The position numbers and the translations under genes were made by a program. A stretch of DNA of 39,239 nucleotides from a virus. Positions 30,037-36,967 of this stretch are shown here, one piece after another. The notes under the pieces were generated by a model. It was not told the origin of the DNA, searched no databases, and saw only the letters and a list, made by a program, of their open reading frames with translations. The stretch spans positions 1 to 39,239 of IMG/VR virus record IMGVR_UViG_3300031507_000021; one strand, written 5' to 3'. Every line of letters begins with the position of its first letter. Positions within the stretch are counted from its first letter, which is position 1.

Positions 30037-30194
30037 AATCTCGCGCGGACTTCTGGCGCGACGTCGCCGTCGCGGGCGCGCTCATCTTATCGGTGCCGGG
30101 CGTGGCGTTCTTGCTCGTCGCGGCAGCGGTGGCCGTCGTGCTGCTCGCGCCGACGATCGCGATTGCGCTGGCGCTCGACGAGGGCGAGTCGTGA
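30033..30194 (+). CDS. 53-residue membrane protein
   Basis: The ATG at 30033 overlaps the preceding TGA and its own TGA overlaps the GTG of the next gene. After a short polar start (MKSRADFWRDVAVAG) the rest is one long or two short hydrophobic helices (ALILSVPGVAFLLVAAAVAV onward) with an acidic end. The function is unknown; with the 41-residue protein it forms a candidate two-component membrane pair. Confidence 0.55.
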   Translation: MKSRADFWRDVAVAGALILSVPGVAFLLVAAAVAVVLLAPTIAIALALDEGES

Positions 30195-30529
30195 CCCCGA
30201 CGCGCATTGCCGAGCTGCGCGCGCTGTGTGCGGCGGCGACGGCGGGCCCCTGGGAGGTTGACGGCGATGGTCGCGACGTTTGCGGGTTCAGGGAACGACT
30301 CGGCGGCGCCAGCGGACGACCTCCATACGAGATCACTGAGAACAACGGATTCATGCGCAACGACATGGCCGCTGATGCTGCCTTTATCGCCGGCGCACGC
30401 ACTGCCCTACCGGAGGCGCTGGACGAGATTGAGCGGTTGCGGGCGACGCTCAAGCGTATTGCAACCGGCGACGCGCTCGACCCTGATACGTGGGCGGCCG
30501 TCGCTCGCGCTGCATTGGGTGAATCGTGA
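30191..30529 (+). CDS. Phage early protein, ead/Ea22-like
   Basis: This 112-residue product has a GTG at 30191 (GTGA overlap). It begins IAELRALCAAATAGPWEVDG and continues NDMAADAAFIAGARTALPEAL and then LDEIERLRATLKRI. This combination, an opening ATPGPW-like motif with DAxFIAxARxxLP and a final helix, is very common in small phage proteins of the Ead/Ea22-like group. Their role is not established. The middle is Gly-rich. Confidence 0.7.
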   Translation: MTPTRIAELRALCAAATAGPWEVDGDGRDVCGFRERLGGASGRPPYEITENNGFMRNDMAADAAFIAGARTALPEALDEIERLRATLKRIATGDALDPDTWAAVARAALGES

Positions 30530-30708
30530 GCCTCGACGCTGACGCTACGGCGATCGTCTCGCGCCTGATCGTGAAGCTCGAGGAGGCCGCCGCCGAGATC
30601 GTGGCCCTGCGCGCGGAACGCGATCACGTGCGCGACGAGCTCTTGCGCATGCTCGTTGAACTCGAGGCGATTAGCGCCGAGTTGAACAGGAAACAGGGAG
30701 GCGGGTGA
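30526..30708 (+). CDS. Small coiled-coil protein
   Basis: A 60-residue product with a GTG at 30526 overlapping the previous TGA. It is one continuous charged helix with heptad-like spacing (LIVKLEEAAAEIVALRAER, LLRMLVELEAISAELNR). It is probably dimeric; no function can be given. GGGAGG at its end serves the next gene. Confidence 0.6.
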   Translation: MSLDADATAIVSRLIVKLEEAAAEIVALRAERDHVRDELLRMLVELEAISAELNRKQGGG

Positions 30709-31118
30709 TGGACGTCGCGATCACAGTCTTACACCATGGAAAAATCCCGCAGTACACGACGCCTGACGCTGTGGGCCTCGAGTGCTACGCCTCGGAACCT
30801 GCGATCGTCCCGATGCGCGGCGGCCGCGTGCAAGTGCAGCTCGGGTTCGTGATCGCGATTCCCGCCGGATTCGTGGGCATGATCATGCCGCTCGAGGCCA
30901 TGGCGATCCGTGATGGCGTGTTCCCACTGCCGCGCACGATCGACGCGGGCTATCGCGCGCCGATCAGCGCGCTCCTCCTCAACGCGAGCGATTGGCCGTG
31001 CGAGATCGAGACGGGCGCCCGCGTATGCCAGCTCGTGATCATGCCGGCGGCGCGCGTCTCGCTCGGGTTGATTGGCGATCAGAACACGGCGGTGCGCGGG
31101 CGACGAGGCGGGCGATGA
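30708..31118 (+). CDS. dUTPase-like protein with eroded active site
   Basis: The protein has 136 residues. It follows the trimeric dUTPase layout: AVGLECYAS (motif I), FVGMIMPLEAMA (motif II), RTIDAGYRAPI (motif III) and GARVCQLVIMPA (motif IV). Motif II lacks the usual Arg-Ser-Gly (PLEAMA), motif I has lost its Asp, motif III has Ala for Gly, and the Gly-rich motif V is missing. Catalysis is therefore doubtful. Phage dUTPase-fold proteins can act as regulators by binding partners, which is a possible role here. Confidence 0.7.
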   Translation: MDVAITVLHHGKIPQYTTPDAVGLECYASEPAIVPMRGGRVQVQLGFVIAIPAGFVGMIMPLEAMAIRDGVFPLPRTIDAGYRAPISALLLNASDWPCEIETGARVCQLVIMPAARVSLGLIGDQNTAVRGRRGGR

Positions 31119-31555
31119 ACCCGATGACAGAGATGGGGGTGCAGCCGATGCGTTTCTACAGCCCAGCGGAAATCGCGGTGCGCCTCAATCGTTCGCGCCG
31201 CCATGTCTACCGACTCATCGCATGCGGTAGGCTACCGCACATCGCGGACGGGGAACGTAGCGTACGTATTTCCGAAGAACAGTTCCAACGATTCATGCGG
31301 GAGAATGAGTGCGACTCTACCAGAGGAAGAAACACGGCACGTGGTGGTGCGAATTCTACAACGCCAGGGGCGAGCGAATTCGAGTCACGACGAAATGCAA
31401 GGACGCGCGGGCAGCCGAGCTCGCCGCCCGCCAGCTCGAACGAGACGCCCACGATCCGAATCGTCCAGCCGAGGACGCGCCCTCGTATCCGGTCACTGCC
31501 GCTCTCGAGCACTTCATCCACCACGGGTGCCCAGAAGTCGCCGACGCCACGGTAG
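31115..31555 (+). CDS. Excisionase-like HTH protein, tail overruns the integrase gene
   Basis: A 146-residue frame with an ATG at 31115 (ATGA overlap). Residues about 12-64 form an HTH_17/MerR-like domain: MRFYSPAEIAVRLNRSRRHV, YRLIACGRLPHI, VRISEEQFQRFM. These are typical of phage excisionases and DNA-bending proteins next to integrase genes. The remaining 80 residues (Ser/Arg/Pro/Thr-rich) lie in a second frame of the integrase gene and probably arose by loss of an original stop. Whether the tail is functional is unclear. Confidence 0.7.
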   Translation: MNPMTEMGVQPMRFYSPAEIAVRLNRSRRHVYRLIACGRLPHIADGERSVRISEEQFQRFMRENECDSTRGRNTARGGANSTTPGASEFESRRNARTRGQPSSPPASSNETPTIRIVQPRTRPRIRSLPLSSTSSTTGAQKSPTPR

Positions 31556-32607
31556 GCATGTACGTCGAGAAATCGGGCCACCTCAAGCGCCTGGTCGGCT
31601 CCCGCGACATCTCCGAACTTCAAGACATCTCCATCATGCAGGGCTACATCAAGCAGCGCCTCGACGAGGGCGCCGCAAAGTCGACCATCCGCAAAGAGCT
31701 GGTGACGATGCGGCAGACGCTCTACGCCGCGCTCGAGAGCAAGCGAATCACCTTCGATCCTCGCATGTGCTTTCCCCGGTTCAAGGCGCCGTACAAGCCG
31801 AAGGAGCGGTGGCTTACGCCCGACGAATTCACGCGGCTCGTGTCTGCGTTTCAGCCGTGGGAGGAAGGCGACGATCCTGCCCTCAAGAGGCAAGGCGCCC
31901 CGCACCGCCAGTTGTGGCTCGTCCTCGCCGTCTACACCGGCGGCCGTGACTCCGAGATCGATGGCCTGCGGTGGGAGGACGTCGACTGGAAGGGGCGCAT
32001 GATTCGCATCCGCGGCACCAAGACGCGAACGCGGGATGTGACCGCCGGTTCAGATCGCACGATTCCGCTACAGCCCGTGCTCGCGGAAATCCTCGGCCGC
32101 AACCGGCAGCCCAGAGGGCACATCGTGGGGGAGTGGCTCAACGTGCGCCGGGACCTTCACGCGGCCTGCGGCCCGCGCCGCGCCAACATCCCGCCGTGCT
32201 CGCCGAACGACCTGCGCCGCACCTTCGCCACCTGGTTGGCGGGCATGGGCGTCTCCGAGGGAACGGTGGCCAAGATGCTCGGCCACAGCTCGAGCGCGAT
32301 GGTGCGGAAGGTCTACGCCCAGATCGAGAGATCTAGCATGGCTCGCGATCTCGCGAAGCTCTCAGGGGCGTGTGTCATTAGTGTGCCAAACAATGGCGCA
32401 GAACAGGCGAGCGAGGCGTTGGTGTCACAAGAGTCGCTCGGGAAACTAGCGGAAATCCTTACTAACCCAGTGCTCGGACCCGGAATCGAACCAGGGACAC
32501 GCGGATTTTCAATCCGAATACCTACCTTGAAATCTATCAGGAAATCGCTCGGAATTGACGCGTGTGCCATTAGTGAGCCATCAACCCGCGTCCGACGTCG
32601 AGCCTAG
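31309..32607 (+). CDS. int: Tyrosine integrase with attP inside its 3' end
   Basis: This 432-residue protein starts at GTG 31309, five bases after GGGAG. It has an N-terminal arm-binding part, a SAM-like core-binding domain (about 60-160) and a catalytic domain. Catalytic residues are Arg213 (TGGRDSEIDGL), Lys238 (RGTKTR), Asn300 in place of the usual His with Arg303 (NDLRRTF), His326 (MLGHSS) and Tyr336 (VRKVYAQ). Residues about 388-403 (NPVLGPGIEPGTRG region) are the antisense translation of tRNA-Phe, the attP core. The last 29 residues lie beyond it, so integration would exchange the C-terminus of the protein. It is the last gene before a strong terminator. Confidence 0.93.
   Translation: MRLYQRKKHGTWWCEFYNARGERIRVTTKCKDARAAELAARQLERDAHDPNRPAEDAPSYPVTAALEHFIHHGCPEVADATVGMYVEKSGHLKRLVGSRDISELQDISIMQGYIKQRLDEGAAKSTIRKELVTMRQTLYAALESKRITFDPRMCFPRFKAPYKPKERWLTPDEFTRLVSAFQPWEEGDDPALKRQGAPHRQLWLVLAVYTGGRDSEIDGLRWEDVDWKGRMIRIRGTKTRTRDVTAGSDRTIPLQPVLAEILGRNRQPRGHIVGEWLNVRRDLHAACGPRRANIPPCSPNDLRRTFATWLAGMGVSEGTVAKMLGHSSSAMVRKVYAQIERSSMARDLAKLSGACVISVPNNGAEQASEALVSQESLGKLAEILTNPVLGPGIEPGTRGFSIRIPTLKSIRKSLGIDACAISEPSTRVRRRA
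32471..32516 (-). other. attP: attP core: 3' half of tRNA-Phe(GAA)
   Basis: Read on the minus strand, 32516-32471 is a tRNA 3' half. It holds the anticodon loop TTGAAAA with its 3' stem, variable loop GTGTC, the T-arm CCTGG-TTCGATT-CCGGG, and acceptor bases TCCGAGCA ending at the discriminator. It differs from E. coli tRNA-Phe at only a few places. The 5' half is missing, so this is not a working tRNA. It is the identity block by which a tyrosine integrase phage recombines into the host tRNA-Phe gene and restores it. Confidence 0.9.
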
Positions 32608-32716
32608 CCACCCGCCGCGCCGCCGCGAACACGTCACCGCCCCGCCCGTTGACACCCGCCCGCGCCGGCGCTACAACCGAGGTACCCGCTTCCCCCCGAA
32701 TCGGTGCTGTGCCGAG

Positions 32717-32750
32717 AAACCCGAGGACCCCACGCCTCGGGTTTTTCCTT
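32717..32750 (+). terminator. Rho-independent terminator after int
   Basis: AAACCCGAGG (32717-32726) pairs perfectly with CCTCGGGTTT (32735-32744) around an eight-base loop, followed by TTCCTTTT. It ends the rightward int transcript. On the minus strand the stem is followed by only three T and then CTC, so it would be weaker in that direction. Between 32608 and 32902 I see no gene besides this. Confidence 0.88.
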
Positions 32751-32902
32751 TTCAGGCCACCGCCGCCACACCCATCGTCAACCGCGACAGCAAGCCCGCC
32801 AAGGCTCGCGGTGGCTCGGCCGGTGTCAGGGCATGCGCCGCCCGAAAAGATCGAACGGGCGCCGGCGCCGTTGTCTACAGTGTTGGCCATGGGGGGGCGG
32901 CG

Positions 32903-33073
32903 ATGATTCGAGCGCGGCGATATGTGTGGGGGCGGCCGGTGCAGCGCGAGTACCTCACGCCCCGCGGCGATTTCGTCCGCGAGTACTGGACGGGTTATGG
33001 CCACCTGTATCGGACGGTGCAGCTCATGGCGAACGTCGAAGAGATCACCTTGACGGTGGGTCTATCGGCCTAG
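32903..33073 (+). CDS. Small protein of unknown function
   Basis: The product has 56 residues from ATG 32903, preceded by a GGGGGG run. MIRARRYVWGRPVQREYLTP with VREYWTGYGHLYRTV is basic and Tyr-rich, and no family is known. It lies beyond the int terminator, so it needs its own promoter. Its TAG at 33071-33073 shares CTAG with the stop of the opposing RTX lipoprotein gene. The isolated position suggests an accessory (moron) gene. Confidence 0.55.
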   Translation: MIRARRYVWGRPVQREYLTPRGDFVREYWTGYGHLYRTVQLMANVEEITLTVGLSA

Positions 33074-34134
33074 CACGTCGACTCGCACGCGGCCCCGATC
33101 GGCGTGCAGCAATCAACGCCCGTGCCGCCGCTCGACGCGCCCACGCCGGCATCTTGGAATAGGCGATCATTGCCCGAGCCACCGCCAAGCAGATCGTCTC
33201 CGTCGCCACCGTCGAGCGTGTCGTCGCCATTGCCGCCAAGCAGCACGTCGTCGCCCGAGCCACCGTCGAGCAAGTCGTTGCCGTCGCCGCCCTGGATGGT
33301 ATCCTCGTCGGCCTCGCCGAACAGACGATCGTCGCCCGCGCCGCCCTCAATCTCGTCAACTCCGACACCGCCATGCAGCTCGTCGAGGCCAGCGCCGCCG
33401 CTCACGAAGTCGTTGCCGCTCTCGGCATAGATCAGATCGTTGCCGTCGCCGCCAAAGAGCGAGTCGTCGCCAGGCCCGCCGTAAACCGTATCGTCACCCG
33501 CGCCAGCGTCGGATGCGTCGTTGCCTTCCTCGAGGAACAGCGTGTCATTGCCAGCGCCGCCGAGCACGAGATCGTCGCCCCCGCCGGTATAGATGACGTC
33601 GTCACCTTCGCCAGCGTCGACGGCATCGGCCCCGCCGAGCAGGATCACAATGTCGTCACCGGGGCCAGCCAGCACGAGATCGTGTCCGCCGCGACCGATG
33701 ATCGTATCGTCCCCCTGTAGGCCCACGAAGCAATCGTCGGCCCCAGTTCCGACGAGCACGTCGTTGCCGGCGGTACCCGTGATCACGACATAACCCGGCG
33801 GGCACGAGGTGGGGATTTGCGGCGTCGGCGTGCATTGCGGCGTGGGAATGTCGGGCGGCGGTGGGGGCGGTGGCGTCGCCATATCGGCGAGCGGCGGCGT
33901 GGCCATGTCGACAACGGGCGGCGTGGCCATGTCGGCAGGCGGCGCAGGGCACATGTCTCGCGGCGGCGGGTGGTGGTGCGAGGCGAGGATCGCTTGCGCC
34001 TCGCGCACGCGCGCCGTCTCAGCGGAGCTCAGCGGAGCCGAGGAGACACTACCTACCGCGTCGCCGCCAAGATCGCCAGGCGTGCAGGCGGCGAGCGCAA
34101 GCGCACACGGAATCACGAAGCGGATGCGTTGCAT
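33070..34134 (-). CDS. RTX-repeat lipoprotein (accessory 'moron' gene)
   Basis: A 354-residue protein whose ATG at 34134 has AGAGAGGT upstream. The signal peptide ends in a lipobox (MQRIRFVIPCALALAAC, Leu-Ala-Ala-Cys), so it is lipid-anchored outside the cytoplasm. A linker follows with three DMATPP units and a Pro run. Then come about 23 consecutive nine-residue RTX units (GDDTLDGGD, GNDLLDGGS and variants), which in other proteins fold as a Ca2+-bound beta-roll. The C-terminus has a Cys pair (VDCCTP). Such surface lipoproteins are normal for Myxococcota chromosomes but not for phage virions. I infer lysogenic conversion, perhaps surface masking or superinfection exclusion. It lies downstream of the fibre block with 83 bases between. 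Confidence 0.85.
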   Translation of the reverse strand: MQRIRFVIPCALALAACTPGDLGGDAVGSVSSAPLSSAETARVREAQAILASHHHPPPRDMCPAPPADMATPPVVDMATPPLADMATPPPPPPPDIPTPQCTPTPQIPTSCPPGYVVITGTAGNDVLVGTGADDCFVGLQGDDTIIGRGGHDLVLAGPGDDIVILLGGADAVDAGEGDDVIYTGGGDDLVLGGAGNDTLFLEEGNDASDAGAGDDTVYGGPGDDSLFGGDGNDLIYAESGNDFVSGGAGLDELHGGVGVDEIEGGAGDDRLFGEADEDTIQGGDGNDLLDGGSGDDVLLGGNGDDTLDGGDGDDLLGGGSGNDRLFQDAGVGASSGGTGVDCCTPIGAACESTC

Positions 34135-34217
34135 GGTGCACCTCTCTGTGTGCGCATCCTACCCGGTGTGCTCACAGGCGTCGGTGTCCCACATGACGCT
34201 TTTCGGTTGACTTTAGG

Positions 34218-34502
34218 TCAGGGCGTCACATGTCCGCCGGCAATCGCGTTCGCCAACATCGCATCGAAGTGGCCGAACACCTCGGTCATGTCGCCGAGCA
34301 GGTTCGCGGGCGACGTCGGGCGAATCTGGACGCCGTTCTCGTAGATGCCGCTCCCGTCCGCTTTCATGGTGTACGTGTGAAAGCGGACGGGCACGTCGCT
34401 CGGGTTCAGGAAAACGAACGTGAAGTCATAGTCGCCGTCGTCGCGAAACAGGACGGAGCGCAGTTTCGTCGTCCACGTGATCGAAGTCGTGATAGTGGCC
34501 AT
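34218..34502 (-). CDS. Fibre-associated protein of unknown function
   Basis: This 94-residue product starts at ATG 34502, 18 bases after the fibre gene. It is beta-rich (SVLFRDDGDYDFTFVFLNP, VRFHTYTMKADG) with a helical end. It closes the fibre block and could be a fibre cap or assembly factor. No family is recognised. Confidence 0.6.
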   Translation of the reverse strand: MATITTSITWTTKLRSVLFRDDGDYDFTFVFLNPSDVPVRFHTYTMKADGSGIYENGVQIRPTSPANLLGDMTEVFGHFDAMLANAIAGGHVTP

Positions 34503-34520
34503 TGGCTCCTCGAGCTCGCG

Positions 34521-35996
34521 TTAAACGACAGGTTGGGTCGACGTGAGCACCCACGCCGGCACGCCGAGGCGATCGTCCCACGTGAATTGCTGCACGATGA
34601 TCGCGTTCGCACCGGCGGCGAAAGTAGCGTTGCCGTTGAACCTGACGTTGGCGCCCCACCCGCCGATCGTGAAGGTGCCGGCGGTGCCGTCTTTGAGCCA
34701 CACGATCGTGCAGGTTTCGCCGGCAGCGCCAGCAACCAGGGTAGGTGCTGTGACGTTGGCGGTGACGGGCCCGAAGTGGATCACGTTGCACGTCGTCGGA
34801 TCGAGCGCCGGCGTCGCCGAGAACGCGACGAGTTGTGTGCCGCGCAAGATGCGCTTGCCGGCGAGCGTGCGCCACCGCGTGCCGACCAGGCCGAAGTCGC
34901 GCGTGCCGTCGGCGTCGGGCAAGATCTGATTACCCGCGAACACCGCATTACCCGAAGTCATGCTGAACGTGCCGGTGCCGTCGCTCCATCCGATAACGCC
35001 AGCGTTGACCGAGCAGGCCGCAGTACCGTATGCGAGCGACGCGCCCGCGGCCGTCGACAGCGACAGAGCCGACGAGCCACCGCCATCGACGAGCTTGACG
35101 CCGTCGGTGCTGTTGATGCGCGCGTTCAAGAGGTTCGTGTTGTTGTTGGCGATCTGGAATAGCGAGGCTGTCGCGTTGGCCAGCGTCGTCGAGGAGTTGA
35201 TGCGCACGCCAACCGTCGAGGCGCCGTCGGCGACGTTCGGCTGCAGCGTCATTCCGATCGTGTTGGTGGCGCCTTGCGATGAGCTGCGCAGTCGGAAAGC
35301 GGGGAACACGCCCATGTCGCCGCCTTGCAACCACAGCGCATAGGCATTCGTGATCGTGGCATTCGTGCCCGAGTTAGGCCCGCCGCTGATCGCTACCGTC
35401 GCGGCGCTGCTGATCGTGCTCGCGCCCACAAAAGCATATGTCGGCGCCTGGAAATACACGTGGCGTTGCGTCGAGAAGTTACCCGTCGCGAACTCGTAAA
35501 CCTGATTGAGGTTGAAATTGCACGCGAGATACTCCGTCGACGCTGTCATATTCGTGGCGGCGGCGCCCGAGACGCGAAACGCCGAGGTTGCCGTCACGCC
35601 CGACTGCACCGCTTGCGTAACGCGCAACCCGGTGCACTGCACGTTGGCGAGTAGGGTGTTGACGCCGCCGACGAGCAAACTCGTCGTGTTGGCGCCCGTG
35701 AACAGGCCCGCCGCGCCGCTACCCGACAAATCGAGCGTGTTACCCGCCGCCGTGAACTGGCTATTCGCCACCGTCCCCGTGCCCGTCGCCACAGGCAAGC
35801 GGCCCGACGTGAGCGAGCCGGTAATGCCACCACCGCCCGCCGCGCCGAGCGTGGTCTCGCTGTTGTCGACGTTGCGCGCGACCACGCCGACGCCTGTCTT
35901 GTAGTAGATGCCGGCGACGCCACTCGGGCCTTGCCACGAGGCGCTACCCGTGGCCATTTGCACGCCGCTGTCGGCTCGGAACGGTTTGATGGCCAT
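34521..35996 (-). CDS. Tail fibre protein
   Basis: The protein has 491 residues; its ATG at 35996 lies next to the stop of the preceding gene. A virion-attachment-like N-terminus (MAIKPFRADSGVQMATG) is followed by long Gly/Ala/Thr/Asn-rich beta repeats (GSLTSGRLPVATGTGTVANS, SGNAVFAGNQILPDADG). DADGTRDFGLVGTRWRTLAG carries the LGxxxxRWxxL signature widespread in fibre and appendage proteins. The C-terminal 100 residues form another beta domain (FTIGGWGANVRFNGNATF). No intramolecular chaperone catalytic dyad was seen. It probably takes part in host contact with the fibre at 37519. Confidence 0.82.
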   Translation of the reverse strand: MAIKPFRADSGVQMATGSASWQGPSGVAGIYYKTGVGVVARNVDNSETTLGAAGGGGITGSLTSGRLPVATGTGTVANSQFTAAGNTLDLSGSGAAGLFTGANTTSLLVGGVNTLLANVQCTGLRVTQAVQSGVTATSAFRVSGAAATNMTASTEYLACNFNLNQVYEFATGNFSTQRHVYFQAPTYAFVGASTISSAATVAISGGPNSGTNATITNAYALWLQGGDMGVFPAFRLRSSSQGATNTIGMTLQPNVADGASTVGVRINSSTTLANATASLFQIANNNTNLLNARINSTDGVKLVDGGGSSALSLSTAAGASLAYGTAACSVNAGVIGWSDGTGTFSMTSGNAVFAGNQILPDADGTRDFGLVGTRWRTLAGKRILRGTQLVAFSATPALDPTTCNVIHFGPVTANVTAPTLVAGAAGETCTIVWLKDGTAGTFTIGGWGANVRFNGNATFAAGANAIIVQQFTWDDRLGVPAWVLTSTQPVV

Positions 35997-36260
35997 TTAC
36001 ACCCTCTTGATTTCCAGCGTCTCGAGGTTGATGCCTTCGTCGGCGCCATCGCCAATCGAGTACTTTTCCTTGAGCTCGCCGTAGAGCTCGGCCACCACCT
36101 CGAGAGCCTTGTTTGCCACCTCAGCGGCGTCGTGCGCGGCACGGATAGCGGCCTCCGAGCGGAGCTTGGCGATCTGCAAGCGCATCGCGTCCAGTTCGGC
36201 GACGTGCGTAGGCAACTCCACGAGGTGCAGCTCGGCGGGCGCGGTCGTCTCGTCGCTCAT
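35997..36260 (-). CDS. Small helical protein in the fibre block
   Basis: The product has 87 residues; its ATG at 36260 overlaps the upstream TGA (ATGA), so the open frame above it is ignored. It is almost wholly helical (LDAMRLQIAKLRSEAAIRAA, VANKALEVVAELYGELKE) and acidic. Small helical proteins beside fibre genes are often assembly chaperones; that role is only suggested by place. Confidence 0.6.
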   Translation of the reverse strand: MSDETTAPAELHLVELPTHVAELDAMRLQIAKLRSEAAIRAAHDAAEVANKALEVVAELYGELKEKYSIGDGADEGINLETLEIKRV

Positions 36261-36493
36261 GTGCCACTCGCGATCAGTTCGACCAGGCCGGTAAAGCGGC
36301 CCGACGTTTCGACCGTGCAGCCTGCGGCGGTGAGGCTCGCGGCAGGAATGTCTACGGCTACCGCGCCGCCGGTATCCGAGATCTGCACGCCAGCCGAAAC
36401 CAGCAACGGCGCCGAGCTGAACGGCGCCGACCACGTGATGGCGACGCTATCTTCGGCGCCCGTGAATGTCGCAATCGCTGTCTGAATGGCCAT
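36257..36493 (-). CDS. Small beta module resembling an insert in gpI
   Basis: The product has 78 residues with an ATG at 36493. MAIQTAIATFTGAEDSVAIT with FSSAPLLVSAGVQISD and then CTVETSGRFTGLVELIA looks like the module in gpI encoded at 39239 to about 39000 (DTATITWPLVF, VGVPSDSVIITIDG, WSGSVAVIAYATG). A free-standing copy of a baseplate-decorating module suggests that these units move between tail proteins. Its TGA overlaps the ATG of the helical protein gene. Confidence 0.62.
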   Translation of the reverse strand: MAIQTAIATFTGAEDSVAITWSAPFSSAPLLVSAGVQISDTGGAVAVDIPAASLTAAGCTVETSGRFTGLVELIASGT

Positions 36494-36577
36494 ATCTATC
36501 AACCCCTTATGCGTGCGGCAATTTGTCGCATGGCGCAGGCTCAACTTTTCGGCGTGGAGTCCGATAACATCCACAGG

Positions 36578-36952
36578 ATGCGAGTGGCGTTGGTGGCGTT
36601 GGTGGCGCTGGTGGGTGCATGTCATTCGTCGGCGTTGCCCATTGGCAATCCTTCCGACATGCCGCCGGTTGATGCTGAGATGATGGCCGCCGATACGGCC
36701 GCTGCACCGCCGCCAGATACCGCCGAGCCGCCCGATGACACCGACAAGGCGTGCGGCGGGGCGGGCCAACCGTGTTGCGCAGAGGGTATGTCCTGGCTCC
36801 CATCGTCCGCGCATCTGTTGCAGGGCGTCGGCTCGTGCGGCGGCGGGCTCGCTTGTGCGCAGTCGGCGTGCCCGCCGCGCTCGACGTGCCTCGACGGACG
36901 CTTCAACGCCGAGTGGAATACCGTTTATGTCACCTACTGCACCGCAGATTAA
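36578..36952 (+). CDS. Cys-rich lipoprotein
   Basis: This 124-residue product starts at ATG 36578; the earlier in-frame start lacks a signal peptide. The lipobox is in MRVALVALVALVGACHSS (Val-Gly-Ala-Cys). An Asp/Pro/Ala-rich linker (AADTAAAPPPDTAEPP) follows, then CGGAGQPCCAEG and GGGLACAQSACPPRSTC. This Cys-Cys pattern is frequent in secreted proteins of Myxococcota. It is on the plus strand, opposite to the surrounding fibre genes, and paired with the next lipoprotein 15 bases on. Probably a lysogenic-conversion gene. Confidence 0.75.
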   Translation: MRVALVALVALVGACHSSALPIGNPSDMPPVDAEMMAADTAAAPPPDTAEPPDDTDKACGGAGQPCCAEGMSWLPSSAHLLQGVGSCGGGLACAQSACPPRSTCLDGRFNAEWNTVYVTYCTAD

Positions 36953-36967
36953 GACTTGGAGGCCAAC

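Noticed and set aside
32471-32516. Possible tRNA gene
   Set aside because: Only the 3' half is present and it lies inside int, so it is an attP identity block rather than a working tRNA.
33150-33780. Regular DNA repeats that might be a CRISPR array
   Set aside because: They are the codon-level echo of the nine-residue RTX repeats in the lipoprotein; no conserved repeat/spacer structure and no cas genes.
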